The notes under the pieces: model-generated
What the model saw: only the letters and a program-made list of their open reading frames with translations
What the model was told of the DNA's origin: nothing
The model's database searches: none
Shown here: positions 1 to 9,049 of the stretch, in pieces
Numbering within the stretch: position 1 is the first letter of the stretch
Layout of the letters: the number at the start of each line of letters is the position of its first letter
Assembly: GCA_050291935.1 (NCBI GenBank)
Contig: JBNKKR010000010.1
Span: forward strand, 1-64,000
From: Desulfocapsa sp050291935
GTDB taxonomy: Bacteria > Desulfobacterota > Desulfobulbia > Desulfobulbales > Desulfocapsaceae
Length of the DNA stretch: 64,000 nt
Direction: 5' to 3'
Position numbers and translations under genes: made by a program

Positions 1-69
1 AAACCAAGCACTTTTGGCTTCAATAACCATATCCCAATAATTGGGTTCTATATCTGTACGACGTTGCAT
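1..69 (-). CDS. N-terminal fragment of an unknown protein (runs off the window)
   Basis: An open frame reads leftward from an ATG at 69 to the window edge without a stop, giving 23 residues that begin MQRRTDIEPNYWDM. The composition looks protein-like, but I do not recognise the family. It follows glmM on the same strand with about 75 bases between them, so it could be the last gene of that cluster. No strong ribosome binding site is visible before the ATG, so the start is uncertain. Confidence 0.45.
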   Translation of the reverse strand, partial: MQRRTDIEPNYWDMVIEAKSAWF

Positions 70-144
70 TTAATAGTGCTAAATATAGAGATTCTTCCAC
101 ACAGCTTCACTTTCAAGAACAAATGAATATTCAAAAGGTTCTTT

Positions 145-1488
145 TTAATCCCTACCAATCATAGCCCCAAGCTCATCAGCCATATTCTGGATCATCTCTT
201 TATCCTCCCCTTCAATCATAATGCGAATAACCGGCTCGGTTCCTGACGGTCGCACCAGTATGCGACCGTTTTTGCCTAAACTCTTCTCCATTTTTGTCAC
301 TGCTTTTTGAAATTTGGAAAAGTTGTCCAGGTCAATCTTAGAAGTAGTGCGGACATTTTTCAGCACCTGGGGATAGGAGGTCATCACCTTGGCAAGCTCT
401 GAGAGTTTTTTCTTTCTTTTTTTCATGATGGCAAGCAACCTAAGCGCAGCAAGGTTGCCATCTCCGGTGGTGATATGGTCAAGAAAAACGAGATGCCCCG
501 ACTGCTCACCGCCAAAGGAGTAGCCGTTCTTTCGCATCTCTTCAACCACGTATCTGTCGCCCACATTTGTCCGCACCATTTTAGCGCCCATCTCCTGCAT
601 GGCAATTTCAAGGCCCATATTGGACATTACAGTGGTGACCAGGGTCTTCTTTTTTAATTTTCGCTTTTTAAGGAGTTCCTTGGCGCAGATGGCCATGATA
701 TGATCGCCATCAACCACCCGTCCCTTCTCATCACACACGATTAATCGATCACCATCACCATCAAGGGCAAGGCCGATATCAGCACCCGTCTCCTTCACCT
801 TTGCTGCCATAAGCTCAGGGTGCAGAGCACCACATTTATGGTTAATGTTCTTTCCGTCCGGATTCACTCCAAGGGTGGTTACTTTGGCTCCCAGTTCCTC
901 AAGCACATAGGGAGCAACGCCATAGGTTGCACCATTGGCGCAATCAAGGACAATCCGCATCCCTTCAAGGGTTAAGCTTTTGGGGAAAATATTTTTCAAA
1001 AAGACTATATAACGTCCCCGTGCATCATCGATTCGCCTGGCTTTTCCAACCTCTTCCGCAACCGGTCGCAGGGTGGCCATCTTCTGGGAAAAAATCAGCT
1101 CTTCGATATCCGCTTCCACTTCATCGGGCAACTTAAAACCATCACTTGAAAAAATTTTAATCCCGTTATCCTGGAAAGGATTATGGGAAGCGGAAATAAC
1201 CACTCCGGCATCTGCCCGCATGGAGGTGGTGATAAAGGCAATTCCCGGAGTTGGAAGCGGCCCCACCAGCAGCACATCCACTCCCATGGAACAGATTCCG
1301 GCCGCCAACGCGTTTTCAATCATATAGCCCGAAACCCGGGTATCTTTACCAATAACGATCCGGTGCCGACCTTTTTTATTTTTGACAACAAAGGCAATGG
1401 CCCTGCCCACCTGCATGGCTATTTCCGTGGTCATGGGGTAAATATTGGCCACACCCCGGATCCCATCTGTTCCAAATAATTTTCGCAT
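145..1488 (-). CDS. glmM: Phosphoglucosamine mutase
   Basis: Interconverts glucosamine-6-phosphate and glucosamine-1-phosphate in the cytoplasm, feeding UDP-GlcNAc for peptidoglycan and LPS. The 447 residues match the family length. It opens with MRKLFGTDGIRG. The phosphorylated serine lies in SASHNP (Ser101), the metal loop DGDGDR is at 243-248, the sugar-binding GEQSGH at 327-332 and the phosphate-binding RPSGTEP at 413-419. All are intact, so the enzyme should be active. It is the third gene of a cdaA-ybbR-glmM cluster known from Firmicutes and also seen in deltaproteobacteria; 71 bases separate it from ybbR. In Firmicutes GlmM can bind and inhibit CdaA; whether that holds here is inference. 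Confidence 0.95.
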   Translation of the reverse strand: MRKLFGTDGIRGVANIYPMTTEIAMQVGRAIAFVVKNKKGRHRIVIGKDTRVSGYMIENALAAGICSMGVDVLLVGPLPTPGIAFITTSMRADAGVVISASHNPFQDNGIKIFSSDGFKLPDEVEADIEELIFSQKMATLRPVAEEVGKARRIDDARGRYIVFLKNIFPKSLTLEGMRIVLDCANGATYGVAPYVLEELGAKVTTLGVNPDGKNINHKCGALHPELMAAKVKETGADIGLALDGDGDRLIVCDEKGRVVDGDHIMAICAKELLKKRKLKKKTLVTTVMSNMGLEIAMQEMGAKMVRTNVGDRYVVEEMRKNGYSFGGEQSGHLVFLDHITTGDGNLAALRLLAIMKKRKKKLSELAKVMTSYPQVLKNVRTTSKIDLDNFSKFQKAVTKMEKSLGKNGRILVRPSGTEPVIRIMIEGEDKEMIQNMADELGAMIGRD

Positions 1489-1559
1489 TCTATATTTTAC
1501 ACAAACTATTTTACTTATCTATACAGCTAGTTACAATATTACTCTATCAACAAAAATGC

Positions 1560-2510
1560 TTATTCCATACTGTTTTCTTTTATCAGGGTGACAATGGGAG
1601 GCTCAACCTTCAGTACCTCAATTTTTTCCGAATACAGATCCGTCTGCACCACCTTCACCTGCATCTGCCCATTCTCCTGCTCATTTATTGCAGATACGCT
1701 AAACAAGCCCAACAAATCCACTTTTTCGCGCAATAGACTTTTGGGAAGCGCGGTGGTAATCGCCACCGTAGCTGGAGTTACCCGCTGTTCAACCCCATCT
1801 TTTTTGACAGTTACCGAAAAACCCGGAATCGTTTTCTGCACCGTTTCAACACCGACATCAAAGGATGCTGTTATGGTAGTTGCCCCAATAAGATCAACAA
1901 TTACAGGGTCAAGTTCAAGGGGTACCTGGATCTCAGTGGATTTTTTCAGGCCTTGAATATCAATTTCTCTGGTTCGTAGCACATCAAACTTTTCCAAGAC
2001 GGTCCGTGGCCCGGTGATAGATATGGCATCCGGCTCCATACGGATCCCATTGAGAACGTAGCCGGGAGCTAACGTACCGGTGGTCACAGGGTTAACAGAA
2101 AATTGTTTCTGGATCAATTTATCCAGAGACAAAATGACACTCCTGGGTTGAATACGAACGACCTTCACACCCCGAGGCACAGCTATGGAATCGTTACTGT
2201 TCTCAAGCACCATGGTACCGGGTTTTGCCCTTGCCAGATCGATTTGCCTGTTGATCGATCCCTTTTCCATGTTCAGTACCAGGCTACGCGGCCCACTAAC
2301 CGATACATCAATAACCTTTTTAAACTGATTAGAAATCACCAGATCTCCCGGTAAATTAATAACTTCCACCGGAACCATAACACTTTTATTGACAATATCT
2401 TCCCCACCGACGAAATACCAGAGGACAATGGCAAGCCCAAGTGAAATCAGACGTAACACCCAATCTTTGGGAGAGAGCTGTAACCAATGTTTGATATTGA
2501 AGTAACTCAT
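1560..2510 (-). CDS. cdaR: YbbR/CdaR-family membrane-anchored protein
   Basis: Likely regulator of the diadenylate cyclase encoded just upstream. One N-terminal membrane segment (about residues 15-33, LISLGLAIVLWYF) is followed by an extracytoplasmic region built of YbbR-type beta repeats; recurring phrases such as VVRIQPRSVILSLDK and GIRMEPDAISITGP mark them. I chose the ATG at 2510 because it forms a 4-base ATGA overlap with the cdaA stop; an ATG at 2534 would add eight residues inside cdaA. That gives 316 residues. The position between cdaA and glmM is the classic arrangement. Repeat boundaries were judged by eye. Confidence 0.85.
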   Translation of the reverse strand: MSYFNIKHWLQLSPKDWVLRLISLGLAIVLWYFVGGEDIVNKSVMVPVEVINLPGDLVISNQFKKVIDVSVSGPRSLVLNMEKGSINRQIDLARAKPGTMVLENSNDSIAVPRGVKVVRIQPRSVILSLDKLIQKQFSVNPVTTGTLAPGYVLNGIRMEPDAISITGPRTVLEKFDVLRTREIDIQGLKKSTEIQVPLELDPVIVDLIGATTITASFDVGVETVQKTIPGFSVTVKKDGVEQRVTPATVAITTALPKSLLREKVDLLGLFSVSAINEQENGQMQVKVVQTDLYSEKIEVLKVEPPIVTLIKENSME

Positions 2511-3301
2511 GACCTGTTCACCCATTGTTTCCAACCGGCTGCGGCTCCACCCTCTTTGGGCAAAAAGATATTACGCAAACTATTACTCAAAGTCATTTCA
2601 TCGTGCATGGCTGTAAGGGCGCCATGTTGCACCAAAGAGATCTCCTGGGTTTCCTCCGAAACCACCAAAATAACCGCATCCGTCTCCTCTGAAAGGCCAA
2701 TGGCCGCCCGATGTCTTGTTCCGTAGCGCTTTGATATGTATGGATTTTTAGAAAGAGGCATAATACATCCAGCCGTCTGAATCTTTCCCTTATAGATAAT
2801 CACTCCACCATCATGCAGTGGAGAGACCGGCATAAAAATAGAGATCAACAACTCTTTACTCAGTTTCGCATTTAACCTAAACCCGGATTCAAGAAATTCC
2901 CGTAATCCTGTTTCACGCTCAATAACAATCAATGCGCCAATACGACGCTTTGACAAATAGAGCACCGCACGAACAATTTCATCCAGCTCCTTCTCCGCAA
3001 TATCGGTACTTTTCTGAAAGGGAGATTTTCCCACTTGGGTCAGTGCCCGCCGAATATCCTGCTGAAAGACAATCACCACAATAAGGAAAAGGGAACTAAG
3101 GAAGGTTTTCAAAAGCCATTGCAGGGTGGCCAGATCAAGCATGGAAGCCATAAAATAAACCACACCAAGCACCGCAAGACCAAGGACCATCTGTACAGAT
3201 CTGGTACCGCGAATGATGGTAATAAGCTGGTAGATAATAAAGGAAACGATAAGAATATCGACGATATCCTGCCAGCGAATTATATTAAGACTTTCAAACA
3301 T
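2507..3301 (-). CDS. cdaA: Diadenylate cyclase CdaA (c-di-AMP synthase)
   Basis: Condenses two ATP to cyclic di-AMP at the membrane. The 264 residues contain three hydrophobic segments (about 10-30, 37-55, 60-80) followed by the DAC catalytic domain. The conserved motifs are present: LHDGG at 162-166 and GTRHRAA at 194-200. The usual third residue of DGA is Gly here, a conservative change. It is the first gene of cdaA-cdaR-glmM and overlaps cdaR by four bases, so the two are probably translationally coupled. A K+ channel with RCK domains lies 81 bases upstream on the same strand, which fits the known role of c-di-AMP in potassium homeostasis, although regulation here is inferred. Confidence 0.93.
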   Translation of the reverse strand: MFESLNIIRWQDIVDILIVSFIIYQLITIIRGTRSVQMVLGLAVLGVVYFMASMLDLATLQWLLKTFLSSLFLIVVIVFQQDIRRALTQVGKSPFQKSTDIAEKELDEIVRAVLYLSKRRIGALIVIERETGLREFLESGFRLNAKLSKELLISIFMPVSPLHDGGVIIYKGKIQTAGCIMPLSKNPYISKRYGTRHRAAIGLSEETDAVILVVSEETQEISLVQHGALTAMHDEMTLSNSLRNIFLPKEGGAAAGWKQWVNRS

Positions 3302-3382
3302 AGAGCAATTAGGTACTTAAATATATTTATCTCTTTAGTATCATACTAATGAGTGTAACAGATTTTCCGCCAAAAGCTTTAA

Positions 3383-4771
3383 TTATTCCGACAACTGACC
3401 ATTTTTTCTAGATTTTTCCTTCACCGCCACCGCCTCCGTAACCAAATTCACCACTTCAGCCGCATCGGGGCTTTTCACAACCACCACATCCACTCCAACC
3501 TGCAAAGCTTTCTCATGTACTTCAGGTGTTTCATCGGCAGTAAAAAGCACCAGTTTTACCGATTGTCCGGCCTCACTTTCTCGGACATGTCTACATACAT
3601 CAAGGCCTGTAATATCGCCAAGCATATAGTCAACCACCGCAGCATCCGGTTGTTCTTTTAAAACCAACACCTCTCCTTCCCGACCCGAAGCGGCAGTCAT
3701 GATATTAAAACCCGCCTTTTGAAACAGACGGGTATAGAGCCTGCGAATAACCGGATTGTCATCGATAAGCACAATTTTCTGTGGTTGGTCATGCCCTTTC
3801 GGCGCATCTTTTCCATTATGAACGGAGATAACGAGCAACCTGTCCTTCACCGCAAGCTGGGTATCCGGAGTGGGGGAGAGCATATCTGTTCCCGCACGCC
3901 TCAGTCCCACAATCTGTCCATCCATAAAACTTGCAGCCATGGCAACAGAGTGATTGACAAGCCCTGACTCTTCCGTTACTTCAAGCCAACGGGTCTGTGA
4001 AAGTGGACCAACGGTCTCATATTGCAAACTTGCCGCCCTTTTATTCCGCTGTTGGGCCATGATTTTATCTGCCACCCTTCTTCCGGCAGATGCGTAGGGA
4101 GAAATAATTGAATCGGCACCGGCCCGTAAAATTTTTGATTCGGCATAGGCCGATTCTGAACGGGCAACAATATGAAGGGTGGGATTTAATTCCCGCGCCG
4201 TTAAAACGGTAAAGAGATTGGCCGGATCAGAGTTTAACAGAGCCATCAAGGCCCCTGCTCTTTTAATGCCCGCCTCAATCATTGTTTTTTCGCTGGTTGC
4301 ATCCCCTGAGAGATAGAAAAACCCTTTTTCCGTTAGTGTCTCAATTTCTTCCGTCGAATTTTCAAGAACGACAAACTCCTGACCAGCATCATGTAAATGA
4401 ACAGCCGCTGCAGCCCCCACCCTCCCATGCCCGCAAATAATGGTATGCCCCTGCAGGCGATCTATTTTCTTTTGCATATTTTTTTTCTCCCGTACCGGGT
4501 CTGATACCCGCTCAATCATCGACTCGGTGAAGGAATGTGCCGCAAACGCAAGGCTTCCCACGCCAAAGAGGAGCAGAAACAGTGTAAAAACCCGTCCACT
4601 ATTTGAAAGGGGGTGTACTTCACCATAACCCACCGTGGTAATGCTGATCACAGCCATATACAATGCTTCCAGAGGGGAATAGCCTTCAAGGAGCATATAC
4701 CCGCAGGTTCCCCCAATGAGAAAAAAGAGGGCGAGTAGCAGTGATAAAATGATACGCTTGTGACTATCCAT
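3383..4771 (-). CDS. Two-TM potassium channel with RCK domain and C-terminal receiver domain
   Basis: A K+ channel subunit of MthK/Kch type with an unusual tail (462 residues). Two membrane helices (about 7-27 and 61-80) flank a pore with the selectivity filter TVGYGE at 46-51. Next come an RCK_N Rossmann domain (GHGRVG at 114-119) and an RCK_C/TrkA-C domain (about 255-320). Residues 331-445 form a response-regulator receiver domain with acidic pair D337/D338, phosphoacceptor D381 in VVDYMLGD, T411 and K433, so it looks phosphorylatable. No histidine kinase is encoded nearby. It lies upstream of cdaA on the same strand, and RCK_C domains bind c-di-AMP in Firmicutes. Domain calls are firm; control by phosphorylation or c-di-AMP is inference. 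Confidence 0.9.
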   Translation of the reverse strand: MDSHKRIILSLLLALFFLIGGTCGYMLLEGYSPLEALYMAVISITTVGYGEVHPLSNSGRVFTLFLLLFGVGSLAFAAHSFTESMIERVSDPVREKKNMQKKIDRLQGHTIICGHGRVGAAAAVHLHDAGQEFVVLENSTEEIETLTEKGFFYLSGDATSEKTMIEAGIKRAGALMALLNSDPANLFTVLTARELNPTLHIVARSESAYAESKILRAGADSIISPYASAGRRVADKIMAQQRNKRAASLQYETVGPLSQTRWLEVTEESGLVNHSVAMAASFMDGQIVGLRRAGTDMLSPTPDTQLAVKDRLLVISVHNGKDAPKGHDQPQKIVLIDDNPVIRRLYTRLFQKAGFNIMTAASGREGEVLVLKEQPDAAVVDYMLGDITGLDVCRHVRESEAGQSVKLVLFTADETPEVHEKALQVGVDVVVVKSPDAAEVVNLVTEAVAVKEKSRKNGQLSE

Positions 4772-4921
4772 TCGTTTTCATTTTGAGCTTTTCATCGTTC
4801 AATGGTAAGTTCCCTGATATTTGTGCAGTTTCATTGTTGCTAAAGTGTAATGTGTCTTTAATTTTATTGTCAAAAATAAGACAAATGCAAGTAAATCCGT
4901 TTCCTTCCACTATTATTTTCC

Positions 4922-7900
4922 ATGACTGATCGTTACGGCTCTATTTCCATTGGTGGAGAGTTCTCCAGCAAGAAGAAAAAAAAGGCTGTGACGCGCCATC
5001 CATCATCTGTCAAAAAGCCAAAACGAGGGAATAATCGTGGTATCTTCTGGGCAATAGTTGCTGCCTTTTTTCTTGGTTCATATTTTATGGCCGCCCTTTA
5101 CCTGGCACCGGTAGCTCTTAAAAGATACTTACCCACCTACCTGGAGAAGGCCACAGGACTCTCTTTCACTCTGAAAGAGATCGAGCTTAATCCGTTTAAT
5201 TTCCAGCTTAACTTCCAGAACATCCGCGCAGATATTCCCAAGGCCTCCACAGATAAACCACTTCTTGAGATCCCTTCTCTTTTTATCGATATGGATCTCA
5301 CCTCTCTTCTTCGCAACAGTTTTGTCTGTGATAAACTTACCATCAAAGGACTTCTCCTTAACATCACCCGCTTTCCCGATAAACATTATAATTTACCTGT
5401 TCTGACCCAGTTTACCAGGAAGCAGGATAAGGAGCAGATAATCGATTTTACCAACCTGCCCTTTCTTTTTTCCTTTAACAATATAGATATCAGCGACAGC
5501 CATATCTTACTAAACGACAAAGCAACCGGAAAAACGCACAAAGTAGAGCAGCTCCATCTTGCAATACCAACACTTTCAAACTTTTCTTTTCAGTTAAAGG
5601 AATACATCCTCCCCCACTTTTCCGCCTATATCAACGGAAGTTTTGTTCAACTAAACGGAAAAAAAGTTCCTCTTGCGGATGGAAGCAACTTCACAACCAA
5701 ACTTTTCTGCTCAGTCAAGGACCTGGAACTGAGTTCCTACCTCTCCTATCTACCGGATAACTTTCCACTCTTTTTGGAAAAAGGAACTGCCGATCTTGAC
5801 CTGGAACTTGGCTTTAGTCCGGAAAAAGAACAAGGGGAACGGGTAAATATAGATATAAAAATGGCAGCAAAGGATCTTCTGTTAAACACAAAAAAACAGC
5901 GAAATACAATTATCCTGCCCAGCGTAAAGCTTGCAGCTCTTTTCAGCCCAACAAATAATCATTTACGAATACAATCAATACATGCAGAAAAGCCACAACT
6001 TCTCACCAGTTCCGATCAGCTCCCAAGAGGACTTGCCAACTTTTTGGCCGATGGTGCGTCAGCCAAAAAGCGACTGAAACTTTTTATCGACCACCTCCTC
6101 CTGGAGAAAGGACGGCTGGTACTCACCGATCAGGAAAACGCAACCTGGAATGCAATACAACTGAGCATTGACAACTTTGACAGGGGCAAGGCCCAAGGTG
6201 CATTTCTTTTGAGCGCAAAACAGGCTTCTGGAACAGGTGTTTTCTCGTGGAGCGGCAAGCTGGAAAAACCAGGGACCTTGAAAGGAGAGCTTAACTTTGA
6301 TCACATCCCTGCAAAAACAATATTTTCTCACTTCTCTCCCTTTCCAAAAACAGGTGGAAGCATTGAAGGAAATGCCCAATTCACAGGTGATCTTAGCCTG
6401 CATAAGGTCAATAAAACAAGCACCCTCTATGACTTGGACAAGGGTACCCTACTCTTCCACAAGCTCAAATTTTCAGAAAATAATCATTTATGGTTTGCAG
6501 CGGACACCGTGCAATTCAGCAACCTAAAAAGGGAAAAAGACCACTTTGATCTGGGAAATATGTCCCTTAAACAGGCAAATCTGGACCTTACCCAGACCAG
6601 CCCCCCATCCTTTATATCCTCTATCCTTTTCACCAAAAAACGACCATCAATTCAAGATGTTGATTTTTATGGCAATATCTCTTTTATTCCTCCAATTGAG
6701 CCCAAACAACCTGTGCAATGCCAGGATGTACATTTTCAAATCAACTCGACCCACAAAAAGAAGAAATCATATGATTTCGTTTTTGCCACAAATTTCCAAG
6801 ATAAGGGAAGCATCCGTTCCAGTGGCTCACTGGAACTCTCTCCCTTAGCCATCGCAAGTAACCTAGCGTTTTCCGATATTCATTCTTCACTTTTCACCCC
6901 CTATTTCAAACACTGGCCTTTTGCTCAACACCTTGAGGCAAGCCTCAATGGAAAAGGAACTTTTACCTTCCCACATCCATTATTCCAAGGGGAGTTGCGC
7001 TTCAATGATGGACTTTTGCAACTGCAAGCCAGTCAACCCATTCTGCGCTGGGACGTACTGGAAACAGATTCCATAGATTGTAGTTTTGCACCTTTTGCAC
7101 TCCATAGCCCGCACATCTCCATAACAAATCCCGTGCTTACCTATGCCATGGACTCAAAATCACCTTTTATGGCACTTTCTAAAACGCTGCAGACACTCCT
7201 CTCTACAAAACAAAAAGATACAGATTTCTTAGAAACCCAAATAAACAAACTCAGCTTTTCCGGTGCCACCATAGAACTCACCGACACACGGCTAAGCCCC
7301 CAATGGAAGACAAAAGCCACCGGAGTAAAAGGGTATCTTAACAATATAAATAGCAGGGAGCAGGAAATCAGCTCTTTTGATGTGGAAGGAGAACTTGCTG
7401 GGGCAAAGGGAAAACTCTCTGGAGCCCTGTCTTTGTTTGATGAAGAAAAACAAGACAGAGCTCGCCTAAGCCTGACAAACATCCCTCTAAATGCTTTTAC
7501 AGAACAACTTAAGCAGACTGATCTACAAATAGCAAATGCCACAGCCACTATCCAAGCTAAATATAAAAGTAACGAGGCAACAACGACCAACAGCGCGGAA
7601 ATCACCATCCATGACCTGTCAGCCATCAAAGCTGGCAGTGATACAGCCTTAGCCCTGGCCCTCTTAAAAGACGATAGCGCTTCGTTCTCTCTTACTATAC
7701 AACGTAAAGATCTACAACGATCGCTTGTGCAAGAAGCAATCAGCAACCTGCAAACGACAACCATAAAAGCGTCCTATGCCCCCCTACTCCTTGACCGAAA
7801 TTTCAACGATCTACAGGACAACAACCTTATCATTTTTCAGCCTGGCACCAATACGCTTTCTGTCAAAGGAAAAGAGCTGCTTATTCGCTACGCGGAACTG

Positions 7901-8188
7901 TTAAACGTGCACCCTGAACTCTGCCTTCTTCTCACCGGGCTGGCCGACACAACCATTGACATCCCCACGCTTCCTGCCGATCAGGGAGTAAAACCCAAAG
8001 CTCCCCCCAAAGAAGCTGCGTTGATCCGGCTAGCAAAGGAGCGAAGCCTTATTACTTATGACTTTTTTATCCATAGCCTTGCCATTGACAAAAATCGACT
8101 ATTGCTCAATGACTCTCCACTTATTCGCAAGCAGTCTCCAGCCCATGGCTGTGAGCTACAACTTACCACCCTGCCCGCCAAACGCTAA
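4922..8188 (+). CDS. AsmA-like, DUF748-type envelope protein
   Basis: A 1088-residue protein with a basic cytoplasmic N-terminus (KKKKK about 17-21), one membrane helix (about 42-62) and a very long periplasmic part rich in beta-strand alternation. The early segment LEKATGLSFTLKEIELNPF, followed by FNIDISDSHILLND, is typical of DUF748 proteins, members of the AsmA/TamB superfamily thought to bridge the periplasm for lipid transport. The C-terminal 120 residues (HPELCLLLTGLADT) recall the OmpA-like segment of longer DUF748 proteins, but I cannot confirm this. It faces the K+ channel gene across a 150-base divergent region and ends eight bases before prmA. The function is not demonstrated. Confidence 0.75.
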   Translation: MTDRYGSISIGGEFSSKKKKKAVTRHPSSVKKPKRGNNRGIFWAIVAAFFLGSYFMAALYLAPVALKRYLPTYLEKATGLSFTLKEIELNPFNFQLNFQNIRADIPKASTDKPLLEIPSLFIDMDLTSLLRNSFVCDKLTIKGLLLNITRFPDKHYNLPVLTQFTRKQDKEQIIDFTNLPFLFSFNNIDISDSHILLNDKATGKTHKVEQLHLAIPTLSNFSFQLKEYILPHFSAYINGSFVQLNGKKVPLADGSNFTTKLFCSVKDLELSSYLSYLPDNFPLFLEKGTADLDLELGFSPEKEQGERVNIDIKMAAKDLLLNTKKQRNTIILPSVKLAALFSPTNNHLRIQSIHAEKPQLLTSSDQLPRGLANFLADGASAKKRLKLFIDHLLLEKGRLVLTDQENATWNAIQLSIDNFDRGKAQGAFLLSAKQASGTGVFSWSGKLEKPGTLKGELNFDHIPAKTIFSHFSPFPKTGGSIEGNAQFTGDLSLHKVNKTSTLYDLDKGTLLFHKLKFSENNHLWFAADTVQFSNLKREKDHFDLGNMSLKQANLDLTQTSPPSFISSILFTKKRPSIQDVDFYGNISFIPPIEPKQPVQCQDVHFQINSTHKKKKSYDFVFATNFQDKGSIRSSGSLELSPLAIASNLAFSDIHSSLFTPYFKHWPFAQHLEASLNGKGTFTFPHPLFQGELRFNDGLLQLQASQPILRWDVLETDSIDCSFAPFALHSPHISITNPVLTYAMDSKSPFMALSKTLQTLLSTKQKDTDFLETQINKLSFSGATIELTDTRLSPQWKTKATGVKGYLNNINSREQEISSFDVEGELAGAKGKLSGALSLFDEEKQDRARLSLTNIPLNAFTEQLKQTDLQIANATATIQAKYKSNEATTTNSAEITIHDLSAIKAGSDTALALALLKDDSASFSLTIQRKDLQRSLVQEAISNLQTTTIKASYAPLLLDRNFNDLQDNNLIIFQPGTNTLSVKGKELLIRYAELLNVHPELCLLLTGLADTTIDIPTLPADQGVKPKAPPKEAALIRLAKERSLITYDFFIHSLAIDKNRLLLNDSPLIRKQSPAHGCELQLTTLPAKR

Positions 8189-8196
8189 TATCAATC

Positions 8197-9030
8197 ATGC
8201 TTAGACCACCATACACCAGCTATGATCAACTCTGGGTCTATAACTTTGACCGGACGGATCTGGGAGAAATTGATGATCCTGATCTTATTGGCACCTGGAT
8301 CGAAGATGAAACTGCCATCCTCTTTTTTCACCAAGAAAAAAAAGAGCTGATACAGACAATCTGTGCACAAAAAAATGCCAAAATTCTGTATAAAGCCAAT
8401 CTCAACTACCAGGATTGGGAGGCGGGACTTGATATCACCACCTTTCGGGTAGCACCCCTTGTGGTTATTCCCCTTTGGGAAGCCGAAAAAACGAGGTTTT
8501 GTGACGGAGAAATTGCAATATATCTTGATCCAAGCGTTATCTTCGGCTCGGGTTTCCACCCAACCACCAGACTCTGCCTTCAGGTTATCAGCGACTATAT
8601 CACTTCTGATCCAGAGGCCATCCACAGCATGGTCGATCTTGGCACCGGTACAGGCCTGTTATCCATTGGTGCCGCAAAATTAGGGGTGAATAGCGTACAT
8701 TGTTACGACAACAACCCCTTCGCCTGTGAAGTGGCCAAAAAGAATATCAACTTCAATGGCTGTGAAAAGCAAATCCACTTGCAACAAAAAGATCTTGGTA
8801 AAGAGCTGCCGGATACAAACGTGGATCTGGTGGTGGCCAATCTCTATAAGGGTTTACTTCTTGATTTCTTTAACAATCCTGCATTCTGGAACGCGAACTA
8901 TTATATTATTTCCGGTTTTGTCCCCTCCATGGAAGAAGAATTACTGGCCGCACTCCCCATGGAAAAACTCAAACTCCTTGAACGAAGGAGCAGTGAAACC
9001 TGGCGGCTTTGGGTGCTTGCAGCGAAATGA
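8197..9030 (+). CDS. prmA: Ribosomal protein L11 methyltransferase (PrmA family)
   Basis: SAM-dependent methyltransferase predicted to methylate ribosomal protein L11. The family signature FGSGFHPTT (116-124) precedes the class I Rossmann motif VDLGTGTGLLSIGA (146-159), and an acidic residue of motif II follows in VHCYDNNPFACEVA. At 277 residues it is a little shorter than the E. coli enzyme. The putative catalytic motif IV reads VVANLYKG. The gene starts eight bases after the DUF748 gene and is followed by mutY 19 bases later, so the three probably share a transcript. The N-terminal substrate-recognition half is divergent, so a relaxed substrate is possible. Confidence 0.8.
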   Translation: MLRPPYTSYDQLWVYNFDRTDLGEIDDPDLIGTWIEDETAILFFHQEKKELIQTICAQKNAKILYKANLNYQDWEAGLDITTFRVAPLVVIPLWEAEKTRFCDGEIAIYLDPSVIFGSGFHPTTRLCLQVISDYITSDPEAIHSMVDLGTGTGLLSIGAAKLGVNSVHCYDNNPFACEVAKKNINFNGCEKQIHLQQKDLGKELPDTNVDLVVANLYKGLLLDFFNNPAFWNANYYIISGFVPSMEEELLAALPMEKLKLLERRSSETWRLWVLAAK

Positions 9031-9049
9031 TTGCAAGCATATCTACTAA

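Noticed and set aside
7141..7764. 207-codon minus-strand frame inside the DUF748 gene
   Set aside because: Antisense to a continuous 1088-codon gene; the hydrophobic pattern mirrors the opposite strand's codons.
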